This document shows positions 23,249 to 30,414 of a stretch of DNA of 32,300 nucleotides, one piece after another. Position 1 is the stretch's first letter. Every line of letters begins with the position of its first letter. Source of the DNA: Marvinbryantia sp964455335 (GTDB lineage Bacteria > Bacillota > Clostridia > Lachnospirales > Lachnospiraceae). Made by a program: the position numbers and the translations under genes. Under the pieces are notes generated by a model, which saw only the letters and a list, made by a program, of their open reading frames with translations, was not told where the DNA came from and ran no database searches. The stretch is taken from NCBI GenBank assembly GCA_964455335.1, contig CAYVVW010000003.1, positions 1 through 32,300 on the forward strand, in the 5' to 3' direction.

Positions 23249-24253
23249 TTATCTCCACGTGACCACGCCATTCTCTGCGGTCATCACACAGCGTTTTGCC
23301 ACTTTGAGCACGCGCGGGTAGTTCGCCTGCGTCCTGCAATAAAAATTCTCCCCAGGATTGCCCTGCTGCATACTGGCATCGCAAATATACCAAGTATTCC
23401 CAGAGCGCACTTCCGCCCAGGAATGTGGGGAATCATAGACCCCGACCGTGCCGATGCCGACCCGCGCATCATACCCCAGCGCCCGCGCAATATAGGCAAA
23501 ACTGGTGGCATAACGGTAGCAATTCCCTCGTTGGTTCGTCAGCATCTCCCTGGCATATTCCGGCATTTTTTCCGGACTGGTGTCATTTTGGTAAATGCGC
23601 TGGTATTTGTAATGCCTCCACAGGTAATCAAAACATGCCTTCAGCTTTTCCCCTCGCGACCAGCTCGATTTTGTGTGTTCCTGGACAAAGCGCACCGCCA
23701 GTTCCATCTCCTTGGCCGTCACACGCACACCGGTGGGATCGACATAACCCATCTCATTTGGATTCGTTCCCACAATGGCATTTGCCACCATTTTCCCATT
23801 CTTGTAAAAATGGCTCTTCCCGTTTTTTCTGGCCCACCCCGTATAAACTTTTCCGTTTTTGGCATATCGGGATATGCTTTTGTTTTTGTAGGAAATCAGA
23901 ATGGTTCGCGCCCCCGTAAATGTTCGGACAACGCCTTTTTTCCCCAATCGGCGCACCAACGCCCCTTTCGTCTTTGGCGGTACAACCTGGTAAGTGCCGC
24001 CCTTTTTCAGCAGGCAAATATAACGATTTCCCAAAACTTTTCCATTGTAGTAACAGACCAAGCTGCCATTTTTGCGAATGAGGGAATACCCCTTTTTGGC
24101 GGGCTGCTCCACAGTTGCTTTTATGCCAGCGACGGCTTTTGTCGAAGCCGCCCATGCGGGCATGGGCGATACCCACATCGCAGTTGCCACAAAAAGAACA
24201 GCCAGAAGCAGCCAGACCGCAGCGCGCGGGTTTTTCCACCATTTCGTCACCAT
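23249..24253 (-). CDS. Secreted transglutaminase-like protein with cell-wall-binding-type repeats
   Basis: About 334 residues. A signal peptide is clear (NPRAAVWLLLAVLFVATAMW, cleavage after AWA near residue 36). Residues of about 55-175 contain Gly/Tyr/Lys repeats such as YSLIRKNGSLVCYYNGK and GWARKNGKSHFYKNGKM, resembling choline-/cell-wall-binding repeats. The C-terminal domain has the transglutaminase/protease triad C245 (GNCYRYAT), H277 (SPHSWAEV) and D292 (ICDAS). It is probably surface-attached and acts on peptides or the cell wall. GGAGGG is three bases from ATG 24253 and six from GTG 24250, so either could be the start. It follows the next small membrane protein gene by 25 nt on the same strand and may be co-transcribed. 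Confidence 0.82.
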   Translation of the reverse strand: MVTKWWKNPRAAVWLLLAVLFVATAMWVSPMPAWAASTKAVAGIKATVEQPAKKGYSLIRKNGSLVCYYNGKVLGNRYICLLKKGGTYQVVPPKTKGALVRRLGKKGVVRTFTGARTILISYKNKSISRYAKNGKVYTGWARKNGKSHFYKNGKMVANAIVGTNPNEMGYVDPTGVRVTAKEMELAVRFVQEHTKSSWSRGEKLKACFDYLWRHYKYQRIYQNDTSPEKMPEYAREMLTNQRGNCYRYATSFAYIARALGYDARVGIGTVGVYDSPHSWAEVRSGNTWYICDASMQQGNPGENFYCRTQANYPRVLKVAKRCVMTAENGVVTWR

Positions 24254-24278
24254 ATTCCCTCCGCATAACATACTTTCA

Positions 24279-24794
24279 TCACAATTTCCCATATTTCCCC
24301 AACGCACGGCGAAACAATTCATAATTATCCGAGAGCCGGTTTACCGTGACCAACTTTTTCCCATTTTGGTATAGTGTCAGATCTTCCTGCTTTCCGACCC
24401 GCACTTCCCCCAATTCCGCAAACGAGGCCGTGACGGTTTTTCTCATCAATCGATGAATGGACAACACATTCCCGGAAACATCGATCCTCCACCTGACAGC
24501 ATAAACCATGACCAGCACGCCTATGGTGGCGAAGCCCAGGGAAAACCAAAGGTGCCCATCTGTCACGGTCGGGTTGCCTTTCGCTTTCAAAAGCAGAAAA
24601 AACACAAACAAAAACATCCCGAAAAGAAACATGGTCAAGTACACATTTCTCAGCAAAGATGGCAATTTGACGATATACTCCGTCGCATTGGCATCTTTTG
24701 CAACATTTTCCTTCCTATGCAAGTGGTCAAGTATGGACCCCAGGACACACAATGTGATGCCATAAATGAGATAGCGCAGGATCGTCACTTCCAT
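24279..24794 (-). CDS. Small membrane protein, DUF6560-like, unknown function
   Basis: 171 residues. Three hydrophobic stretches are visible: residues 5-22 (ILRYLIYGITLCVLGSIL), 52-70 (VYLTMFLFGMFLFVFFLLL) and 83-99. A C-terminal soluble part of about 70 residues follows, with the strand pattern RWRIDVSGNVLSIHR and LTLYQNGKKLVTVNRLSDNY. That arrangement resembles small PH-like membrane proteins common in Lachnospiraceae (DUF6560 type), whose function is unknown. A GAGGGGAAG ribosome site precedes the ATG. A 20-bp tandem duplication lies directly upstream. Confidence 0.7.
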   Translation of the reverse strand: MEVTILRYLIYGITLCVLGSILDHLHRKENVAKDANATEYIVKLPSLLRNVYLTMFLFGMFLFVFFLLLKAKGNPTVTDGHLWFSLGFATIGVLVMVYAVRWRIDVSGNVLSIHRLMRKTVTASFAELGEVRVGKQEDLTLYQNGKKLVTVNRLSDNYELFRRALGKYGKL

Positions 24795-24810
24795 GTTCTT
24801 CCCCTCTTAT

Positions 24811-24850
24811 GTTGTTTCTCATGGATGATTGTTGTTTCTCATGGATGATT
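24811..24850. repeat. Exact 20-bp tandem duplication
   Basis: GTTGTTTCTCATGGATGATT occurs twice without a change at 24811-24830 and 24831-24850, and a degraded third part follows (ATTGCTTATCATG). It lies just upstream of the ribosome site of the minus-strand membrane protein gene. Confidence 0.95.
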
Positions 24851-24879
24851 ATTGCTTATCATGCCGGACGCGCATACCC

Positions 24880-25329
24880 TCATCGCACCCAGCCAAGCCA
24901 CACCGCCAAAACCACTCCGCCCGCGATCAGCATCGTCACGCCAATGGCGGCAAAAATGCCCTGCAGCTTTGACACTTTTTCTTCCGCAACATAGTACACA
25001 TCAGGATCTGCCGGATCGTAATACACCGTCACTTTTTGCCCGACAGAAAAACGACCTTTATGGTCGCCATAGGCGCTTCGTTTCGTGAACGTGTGCCCAT
25101 TTGCCTCATAAGTAAATTCCGGAACCCACGCATACATTGACGGCTGCCCCACGGAAGCCCTGATCGCGGTTTCCCTCACATCGGAGACCCTGCCCGTTGT
25201 CCGCCTGGTGCAGACCCTCTTTTTCCGGTTAGCGGACATGCCCAGCACAATCGCCATCACACCAAATGTAACGCCCAAAAGAAACAACACGATTCCGACA
25301 AAATGAACAATCGTCTGCGCAGCAAACAT
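24880..25329 (-). CDS. DUF3592 family membrane protein
   Basis: 149 residues. Membrane helices are at residues 9-31 (FVGIVLFLLGVTFGVMAIV) and about 122-145 (GIFAAIGVTMLIAGGVVLAV). The loop between them carries the DUF3592 pattern of a beta-rich outside or cytoplasmic domain (FTYEANGHTF, YGDHKGRFSVGQKVTVYYDP, with the conserved 'YDPADP'). Function unknown; family members are small membrane proteins often found singly. GAGGT is the probable ribosome site. The leader contains an imperfect duplication of about 38 bp (25347-25422). Confidence 0.8.
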   Translation of the reverse strand: MFAAQTIVHFVGIVLFLLGVTFGVMAIVLGMSANRKKRVCTRRTTGRVSDVRETAIRASVGQPSMYAWVPEFTYEANGHTFTKRSAYGDHKGRFSVGQKVTVYYDPADPDVYYVAEEKVSKLQGIFAAIGVTMLIAGGVVLAVWLGWVR

Positions 25330-25346
25330 AACGCACCTCGTTTTCC

Positions 25347-25422
25347 GGACAGCCTGATTCTCCCCAACTCACGCAACCCATTTCTGGACAACCTGGTCCG
25401 CGCCAACTCTTGCAACCAGTCT
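25347..25422. repeat. Imperfect tandem duplication of about 38 bp
   Basis: Units 25347-25385 and 25386-25422 both start GGACA-CCTG and contain CCAACTC, GCAACC and a terminal TCT. Several substitutions and a 2-base length difference show that it is old. It fills the leader of the DUF3592 gene. Confidence 0.5.
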
Positions 25423-25538
25423 ACCACAGGTTTCCCAACATTTCCACAACATTTTTCGCCGAAAGAAAATCCCTAGATGAGCTTTGGCAACAGAGCATCA
25501 GGCATATTGGCCCCCAGTCACCTGCGATTCACGTTACT

Positions 25539-25709
25539 CTATTTGACCAGCGCATACTGCACTGTCGTATCTATCCGCTGATGCCCAAGCATCCACTGTA
25601 GCTGTTCGATAGGCATTCCTGTCGATGCCAACACATTTTGACGGCGTAAATCATGCATTTTGAGATGCATCAGCAGACACTTAGTAATGCCGTCATCAAG
25701 GCATAAAAA
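25539..25709 (-). pseudogene. Remnant of a tyrosine recombinase (integrase) C-terminus
   Basis: A minus-strand frame ending at TAG 25541-25539 encodes LKMHDLRRQNVLAS, then IEQLQWMLGHQRIDTT and VQYALVK. It contains the signature of the catalytic end of tyrosine recombinases: HxLR-like (HDLRR), LGH and the Tyr nucleophile eight residues after DTT-type sequence. The upstream side runs into the neighbouring terminator and nothing of the rest of the protein is left, so only about 55 residues survive. It marks an old insertion of a phage, transposon or integron-like element near here. I see no att repeats. Confidence 0.75.
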
Positions 25710-25738
25710 AACCTCCTGCGTGGCCAGGAGATTTTTTT
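25705..25738. terminator. Bidirectional intrinsic terminator
   Basis: CTCCTG (25713-25718) pairs with CAGGAG (25725-25730). Seven A precede it and seven T follow it, so a T-run ends the transcript on both strands. On the minus strand it ends the Ig-like protein gene. Confidence 0.85.
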
Positions 25739-25765
25739 AAATCTTTTGGTAAAATCAGCGGTCGC

Positions 25766-26437
25766 TTATTTCACCTGGATGACGATCGTCTTCGTTGCCT
25801 TGTGGAAGTTCACAGTGCCGTCGAAAATAACACTGATCTTATACTTGCCCTTCGGCGTGCCTTTCTTGACAGTCACTTTACCAGCCTTGGAGACGGTGAT
25901 GTATTTTTTGCCATTCAGCACCCTATACTTCACCTTGCTCTTGATTTCATTGTCCTTATCTTTCGAGTTAACGGTCAATTTAATCTTCGCTGTCTTCTTC
26001 GCTTTCTTCAGTGCTTTCGCCTTGAAAACGGCCTTGGTAGAGCCATTGATCGTCGGCTGCAACTTCGGTGCCTTCACCTGCGCAAACTTCTTACCATCTG
26101 CGCCTGGGGTAACCCAGACTGTGGTCTGGATGGTTCCGGAATATGCGCCCTTGCCTTGAATGGTAAAGGTGTATGTGCCAGCAGCATAGAGCCTTCTGTC
26201 ATCTGTGACTGTATAGTCCTGGTCTTTTACCAACTCCTTGCCATTAACGAAGACTTTGAACTCTGCGCTGTGTCCATCTGCAGAAACTTCGAAGTTCTTC
26301 CCGAACACATCGGCATCTTTCAGGTCGTGAACGGTGGTGGAAGGTTTCCCAGCCTCTGAGGCATTTACGCCAAAGGCCATCACACCGATCATCGCAGCGA
26401 CGCTAATCGCAGACACAAGAAACTTTTTGAATTTCAT
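25766..26437 (-). CDS. Secreted protein with bacterial Ig-like C-terminal domain
   Basis: 223 residues with a signal peptide (KKFLVSAISVAAMIGVMAFG, cleavage near ASEA at 29). The first domain (FEVSADGHSAEFKVFVNGKE, TYTFTIQGKGAYSGT) resembles short surface beta domains in Lachnospiraceae. After a linker, the second domain is very lysine-rich (KALKKAKKTAKIKLTVNS, KYITVSKAGKVTVKKGTPKG) with the Big-type 'ITVSKAGKVTVKKGT.KG.Y.I' strand pattern. No sortase signal or lipobox, so it is probably secreted or held by charge on the wall. GGAGGAG is six bases before ATG 26437, which I prefer to the longer in-frame start at 26506 lying in the leader. A 7-bp hairpin (ATGGGGC 26482-26488, GCCCCAT 26500-26506) lies in that leader. 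Confidence 0.82.
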   Translation of the reverse strand: MKFKKFLVSAISVAAMIGVMAFGVNASEAGKPSTTVHDLKDADVFGKNFEVSADGHSAEFKVFVNGKELVKDQDYTVTDDRRLYAAGTYTFTIQGKGAYSGTIQTTVWVTPGADGKKFAQVKAPKLQPTINGSTKAVFKAKALKKAKKTAKIKLTVNSKDKDNEIKSKVKYRVLNGKKYITVSKAGKVTVKKGTPKGKYKISVIFDGTVNFHKATKTIVIQVK

Positions 26438-26582
26438 CTCAAACTCCTCCTTTCCCGGGAAATAGAATGAATCTATGATAGATGGGGCGAGCCACGTTTG
26501 CCCCATATATCCGTTTTTATGCTTTTATCGCAAACGAGAAACCTGCCACATATGGCACTTCACACATGGCGCTTGTCCGAGG

Positions 26583-27338
26583 TCAGTCCTTGCCATCCCC
26601 ATCGTCCTCCTCGTTCTCGGACTTGCCATAATACCCGCCATATCCGCCGTAGTAGCCTTTGTAGTACCTGCCATAACGGCCGTAATACTTGTAGTAGGCA
26701 CGGCTGGCCACCTCTGTCTTGTTGAGCACCATGCCGAGCAGGCGGCAGTTGGAGCGCTCCAGCTGGTTGAGCGCCTGCTTGATGAGGTTGCGCGAGGTCA
26801 CCCCGCTGTTGACCACCAGGATGGCGCCATCGCAAAGGGAAGCCACCAGGGCACCATCCGCCACGTCGATGAGCGGCGCGGAGTCCACAATCACATAGCG
26901 GTACTCATTTGCAAGCCTGGCAAAAAGCTCGCGGAAACGGGAATCCTCAAACAGGGAGGACGGATTTTCCAAAAGGTTTGTGCAGGGAACCATATCCCCA
27001 TTCACAATATTTGTCTGGTAAACGACATCCTCATACTCGGCCTGACCGGACACGTAATAGTCCAGCCCGCGGATTTCCTCGTCACTTGTAAAACTGTGCC
27101 TTTTTTTCAAAACGGACTTGCGCAAGTCGGTGTCCACCAGGACGGTGCGAAAGCCCGCCTCCGCCAACATGCGCCACAGCTGCACGCTCACAAAGCTCTT
27201 TCCCTCATTCGGCGTGCTGCTGTCCACCAGGATAATCCTCGTATTTTTTCCGCAAAACTTGATGTTGATGCGCAAACGGTTCAGCGCCTCTTCCACCGCG
27301 TAGGGAAGCTCTGGCAGCTGCAATTCCAGTTTATTCAT
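26583..27338 (-). CDS. cpsD: CpsD/CapB-type bacterial tyrosine kinase (exopolysaccharide control)
   Basis: 251 residues. Walker A is SSTPNEGKS (40-48), Walker A' is VLVDTDLR (66-73) and Walker B is YVIVDSAP (148-155), the BY-kinase set. The C-terminal tail has 12 tyrosines within residues 215-237 (YYKYYGRYGRYYKGYYGG region), the autophosphorylation cluster. BY-kinases of Firmicutes work with a separate membrane activator (here the Wzz/CpsC protein encoded just upstream) and are dephosphorylated by CpsB. Phosphorylation cycling controls capsule or EPS chain length and export. The start ATG 27338 overlaps the CpsC stop by 8 bases and is preceded by AAGGAGAAGG. It is the last gene of the operon; no strong terminator is evident in the following 145 nt. 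Confidence 0.93.
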   Translation of the reverse strand: MNKLELQLPELPYAVEEALNRLRINIKFCGKNTRIILVDSSTPNEGKSFVSVQLWRMLAEAGFRTVLVDTDLRKSVLKKRHSFTSDEEIRGLDYYVSGQAEYEDVVYQTNIVNGDMVPCTNLLENPSSLFEDSRFRELFARLANEYRYVIVDSAPLIDVADGALVASLCDGAILVVNSGVTSRNLIKQALNQLERSNCRLLGMVLNKTEVASRAYYKYYGRYGRYYKGYYGGYGGYYGKSENEEDDGDGKD

Positions 27339-28173
27339 TTTCCTTCTCCTTTCGGGCCTGTCTCCTCCGCATCTTTTCCCTCTTTTTCTTCCTCCTCTCA
27401 TGGCTCTCGTTGACCATGTCGATGTCCGGAATCGAAGTCAGAGGCACAATCCCGAAATATTTCTCGATGTCTTCCGTCGTGTGCACGGTGTCATCCAGCA
27501 TGTAGCGCACGACCACAAACGCACAGTACAGAAGCGCGCCAAGCACCGCGCCGACCAGGGTATACGTAAACAGGCTCGGGGCCGACTTGCGCAACGGCAC
27601 GCGCGCCTCCTGGGCGATGTTCGGCTCGTCCGTTCCCATGGTCTTTGGCAGGTAGTCGATGGCCACCGCCACCACGGTATTGGCAATGTCGCGCGAGAGT
27701 TCCGGCGAGTCGCTCGTCACGGTGACGTTCAAAATGCGCGTGTCCGAAGGGTTCGCGATGGCAATCATTTCGGCTAGCCCTTCGTAGTCGATGTCCTCCA
27801 AGCCCATCTTTTCGATGACCTCGTCGAGCACCGGGTAACTCAAAATCAATTCCTCATAATCAGCCGTCAGAGACGTACCGATGTTCAGGTCCGTCAAGTC
27901 AACGACGGAATCGTCCGACGCGGAAACGATGTACATCCTGGCCGTGGACTCATACGTCGGTGTGATGAAAAAATACGCAAACGCATTGAGCAGCACCGCC
28001 CCAAGCAAAAGAAACAGGACAATGTAATGCACCCTGTCGAGCAGCATCAAACCCAAATCCACCAGGTCGATTTCCATCTCGTCAGAGTTATCCTGGCGGA
28101 CAAACGCGTCGCTTGTCACGACTTTGACCTCCGCCGGCTCATTCTCCAGTCTCTTTTCCGCAACATTACTCAT
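27331..28173 (-). CDS. cpsC: Wzz/CpsC-type chain-length determinant and kinase activator
   Basis: 280 residues. An acidic N-terminal tail (EMEIDLVDLGLMLLDRVHYI) leads into TM1 (about 51-69), followed by an extracellular loop that is rich in negative charge and has the Wzz pattern (TPTYESTARMYIVS, DTRILNVTVTSDSPELSRDI). TM2 is at about 202-222. The cytoplasmic tail continues DDTVHTTEDIEKYFGIVPL and ends in a long, extremely basic Arg/Lys-rich stretch (residues 259-278). The protein couples polymer export to the kinase CpsD encoded by the overlapping gene. Start supported by GGAG about 8 bases upstream. It lies 27 nt after the LCP gene. Confidence 0.92.
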   Translation of the reverse strand: MSNVAEKRLENEPAEVKVVTSDAFVRQDNSDEMEIDLVDLGLMLLDRVHYIVLFLLLGAVLLNAFAYFFITPTYESTARMYIVSASDDSVVDLTDLNIGTSLTADYEELILSYPVLDEVIEKMGLEDIDYEGLAEMIAIANPSDTRILNVTVTSDSPELSRDIANTVVAVAIDYLPKTMGTDEPNIAQEARVPLRKSAPSLFTYTLVGAVLGALLYCAFVVVRYMLDDTVHTTEDIEKYFGIVPLTSIPDIDMVNESHERRKKKREKMRRRQARKEKENE

Positions 28174-28200
28174 AGGTTCTTCTCCGTTCCTAAGTTGGAT

Positions 28201-29253
28201 TTATACTTCTTCGTAAAACAGCTCCCTCACGGCATCTCCCACGCTGACCGGGTCTGTGTAGAACTCATTTGCGCCAAACTCGTCCTCGCCGAATGTCCCG
28301 GTGATCTCCGGCGGCTCGACATAGTCGTTGGAGCGCAGGGCTTTCCCGATCTTGCTCATGTCTTTTCCCGTGAGATCTGTCACCATATAGTCTTCCAAAG
28401 CCCCGAAAAATTCCTGGATGAATTTTTCATCGGCATAGAGCTTGTCCATAAAGACGGATTGCGCATTTGCCAGATACTGGTCCTGACGCGCCATGCGCCG
28501 CTCGTTGCTGCCATCGCCCACGTATCTGCGGTAGCGCACAAAGTAAGCGGCCTGCTGGTCGGTCAGCTTGATGGTCTCCCCGATCCGCATGGTCGGGTCA
28601 AAATTGGAAAAGTCGTCCTCGATGGTGACGGTCACGCCGCCGAGCTGGTGGTTGACTGTCTCGATGCCATCCATGTGCAAAGCCAGATATCCATCGATGG
28701 GCTGCCCATAAAGGTACTGGGAAATGGCATGAACCACATTTTCGCAACTGACCTCCCTGCCATCGCCGCTCGAATGCGCATACGATACCTGCAAATATGT
28801 CTCACCGAGATCACTCCCGTCCGTGCCAAGGGAACGCACCTGCATCATCGTGTCACGGCTAATGGGAAACATGGTGTAGGTGTCCGCATTTTGGTCAACA
28901 ATGAGCAAGTGTAAAAAATCGCATTGCCCCTTTCCCGGGTCGCGCGTGTTTTCCTCGCCCACCTTCCCGCTGGCATCCACGCCCACAAACAGGTATGTCT
29001 TGATGCGCGTCCTGCGCCTGCACGCCACACCGTTGATTTCCACCGTGTTGTACAGCTTCGGGTTGAGGAACTCTTCGAGGCGCAAGGTGTCGCGGTGATC
29101 GACCCACACATATACGAACGCGGCCAGCGCACCCATCAGCACCATGACCACTGGCAAAACCAGCGCTTTTCTTTTGAGCCTCTTTTTCTCCTCGGGCGTG
29201 CGGGCCACCCTTTTGCGGCGCGCCGCCTGATGACTTTTGCGGTATCGTGCCAT
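28201..29253 (-). CDS. LytR-CpsA-Psr (LCP) family glycopolymer transferase
   Basis: 350 residues. A very basic cytoplasmic N-terminus (residues 1-29) is followed by one membrane helix (about 30-51), then the LCP domain outside the cell from about residue 83. Landmarks are KTYLFVGVDASG, FLHLLIVDQNADTYTMFPIS, MDGIETVNHQLGGVTV and the Arg-rich GSNERRMARQDQYL motif that binds the polyprenyl pyrophosphate. LCP enzymes attach undecaprenyl-linked polymers to peptidoglycan or other acceptors, so this one probably anchors the EPS made from the locus. It starts 13 nt after the small membrane protein gene and has only a weak ribosome site. Confidence 0.93.
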   Translation of the reverse strand: MARYRKSHQAARRKRVARTPEEKKRLKRKALVLPVVMVLMGALAAFVYVWVDHRDTLRLEEFLNPKLYNTVEINGVACRRRTRIKTYLFVGVDASGKVGEENTRDPGKGQCDFLHLLIVDQNADTYTMFPISRDTMMQVRSLGTDGSDLGETYLQVSYAHSSGDGREVSCENVVHAISQYLYGQPIDGYLALHMDGIETVNHQLGGVTVTIEDDFSNFDPTMRIGETIKLTDQQAAYFVRYRRYVGDGSNERRMARQDQYLANAQSVFMDKLYADEKFIQEFFGALEDYMVTDLTGKDMSKIGKALRSNDYVEPPEITGTFGEDEFGANEFYTDPVSVGDAVRELFYEEV

Positions 29254-29266
29254 GCCCTGTCACCCG

Positions 29267-29407
29267 TCAGTTTCCGAATAATTTGTGAAAGATGCCGGAT
29301 ACAAGCGCAACCCCGCCCTCCGGGTTTTGCGACTCTATATACACCAGCGCGAGCAATACGACAAACAGCACCACGCACGCGGCGATCACAATCGTTTCTT
29401 TCTTCAA
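29267..29407 (-). CDS. Small single-span membrane protein (46 residues) in the exopolysaccharide operon
   Basis: A frame beginning with TTG at 29407 encodes KKETIVIAACVVLFVVLL and continues through ALVYIES to HKLFGN before TGA at 29269-29267. The hydrophobic stretch is residues 5-24, flanked by basic residues at the front and a Gly-rich tail. GGGAG lies six bases before the TTG. It fits tightly between the cpsB stop (24 nt away) and the LCP start (13 nt away), and no other start-codon frame fills this gap. Function unknown; a partner of the LCP or Wzz protein is a guess. The TTG start has no experimental support here. Confidence 0.65.
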   Translation of the reverse strand: MKKETIVIAACVVLFVVLLALVYIESQNPEGGVALVSGIFHKLFGN

Positions 29408-29431
29408 AGTTCTCTCTCCCTTATCTTTCGG

Positions 29432-30130
29432 TCAGATGCCTAGCAACTTGCCCCCATAGGCGTCCATCTGCGCTAAAAACGCCTCTCCGAGCCTTTTGGC
29501 CAAGACCGCCCTGCCATCTCCCAGGTTTGGCGGCCTGCGGTGGATGCCATGTGTGTCGCTCCCCAGTACATGCGCCCGCCCATTGCGGAACATCTTGACC
29601 AACCGCCCGCGCCCGCGCCACACGGTCAGGCTCTGCGCGTTGATCTGCACAGAGAGCGGAAGGGAAAGCAACTCCTCCACAAGCGTCTTGTTGCCCGGCA
29701 GGTCCAGATAGCGCTCCATATGTGCCAGCAGGATGCCATATCCCCGCTTGTCGATGAGATCCTCCACCTCATCCACATCGGATGGCTCCCACGGCTCGAA
29801 CGGCATCTCCAAAAGCAGCACGCGCGTGCCCTCGATCGTCAGCTCATCCAGCCGCTCCGCGCGGCTGATCCCGCGAAAAAAGGCGACTTCTGCACCCTTT
29901 CGTATCTGAATGGGGTATTTCTCCCGCAGATCCCGTATGCACTCCCACGCGCGCTCGCGTTTTTCCAAGAAATGGTCCATACGGTCACGGGAAGCATAAA
30001 AATGTGGCGTAGCGAGCATCAGCCCCACGCCTTGGCTAGCCGATGCCTCTAGCATTTGCTCTGTGATGTCCCGATTGCGGCTGCCATCGTCAATCCCCGG
30101 CAGTATGTGTGAATGAAAATCGATGATCAT
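29432..30130 (-). CDS. cpsB: CpsB/CapC-type PHP-domain tyrosine phosphatase
   Basis: 232 residues, a metal-dependent PHP phosphatase. The signature is IDFHSHILPGIDDGS (residues 3-17) with the TPHFY (42-46) and AEVAFFRG motifs, ending with SDTHGIHRRPPNL (residues 190-202), each contributing metal ligands. It removes phosphate from the tyrosine cluster of CpsD, resetting the kinase cycle that controls exopolysaccharide chain length. It is the first gene of the operon; AGAGG is about 11 bases before ATG 30130. The distinctive pairing of a PHP phosphatase with a separate CpsC and CpsD is a Firmicutes trait. Confidence 0.93.
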   Translation of the reverse strand: MIIDFHSHILPGIDDGSRNRDITEQMLEASASQGVGLMLATPHFYASRDRMDHFLEKRERAWECIRDLREKYPIQIRKGAEVAFFRGISRAERLDELTIEGTRVLLLEMPFEPWEPSDVDEVEDLIDKRGYGILLAHMERYLDLPGNKTLVEELLSLPLSVQINAQSLTVWRGRGRLVKMFRNGRAHVLGSDTHGIHRRPPNLGDGRAVLAKRLGEAFLAQMDAYGGKLLGI

Positions 30131-30188
30131 CCCTGTGCAAACCTCTCATCTCACCCTCACGACGCAACCGTACAACAGAAAAGCTCCG

Positions 30189-30197
30189 CCCCCCCCC
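30189..30197 (-). repeat. Nine-base G homopolymer in the exopolysaccharide leader
   Basis: Nine consecutive C on the plus strand, nine G in the transcript, about 60 nt before the cpsB start. Homopolymers this long are prone to slippage. Confidence 0.8.
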
Positions 30198-30308
30198 ACC
30201 GATTTTGGACACTTACAGATATTGGGAAGTTCCCGAGCCTCTAAAACCATTTTTGTGGGACAGCGGCATAAGACTGCCTCGGGTAACTTTTAACTTCAAA
30301 CAACGTCA

Positions 30309-30337
30309 ATTCTACCCAACTTTTCTCATATTGTCAA
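30309..30337 (-). promoter_or_regulatory. Promoter of the exopolysaccharide operon
   Basis: On the minus strand TTGACA (30337-30332), a 17-base spacer and TAGAAT (30314-30309) give a near-consensus sigma-A promoter. The leader is about 170 nt. Within it CCCGAG and CTCGGG (around 30286-30234) can pair across a GGCA/TGCC hairpin. Confidence 0.8.
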
Positions 30338-30359
30338 CCCAAAAATTTCACGAAAACCC

Positions 30360-30403
30360 AAAAGCGCCCCCGACTCTTTTTGGGCAAAAGTGTTCGGGGG
30401 CGC
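30360..30403 (-). terminator. Intrinsic terminator of rpsB-tsf
   Basis: GCGCCCCCGA (30364-30373) pairs exactly with TCGGGGGCGC (30394-30403), and an inner A/T-rich stem extends it. Four T follow on the minus strand. The end of tsf is 12 bases away. Confidence 0.88.
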
Positions 30404-30414
30404 GGCTTTTTCTC

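Noticed and set aside
22883..24268. Plus-strand open frame of 461 codons
   Set aside because: Antisense to the transglutaminase-like gene and out of frame with the 57-residue gene; composition is arginine/histidine/proline-rich as in shadow frames.
26482..26506. Riboswitch in the leader of the Ig-like protein gene
   Set aside because: A single 7-bp hairpin is present, without conserved motifs of any riboswitch class I know.
26541..26560. Terminator after cpsD
   Set aside because: Only a five-base stem (TGCCA/TGGCA) is seen and no T-run follows closely.
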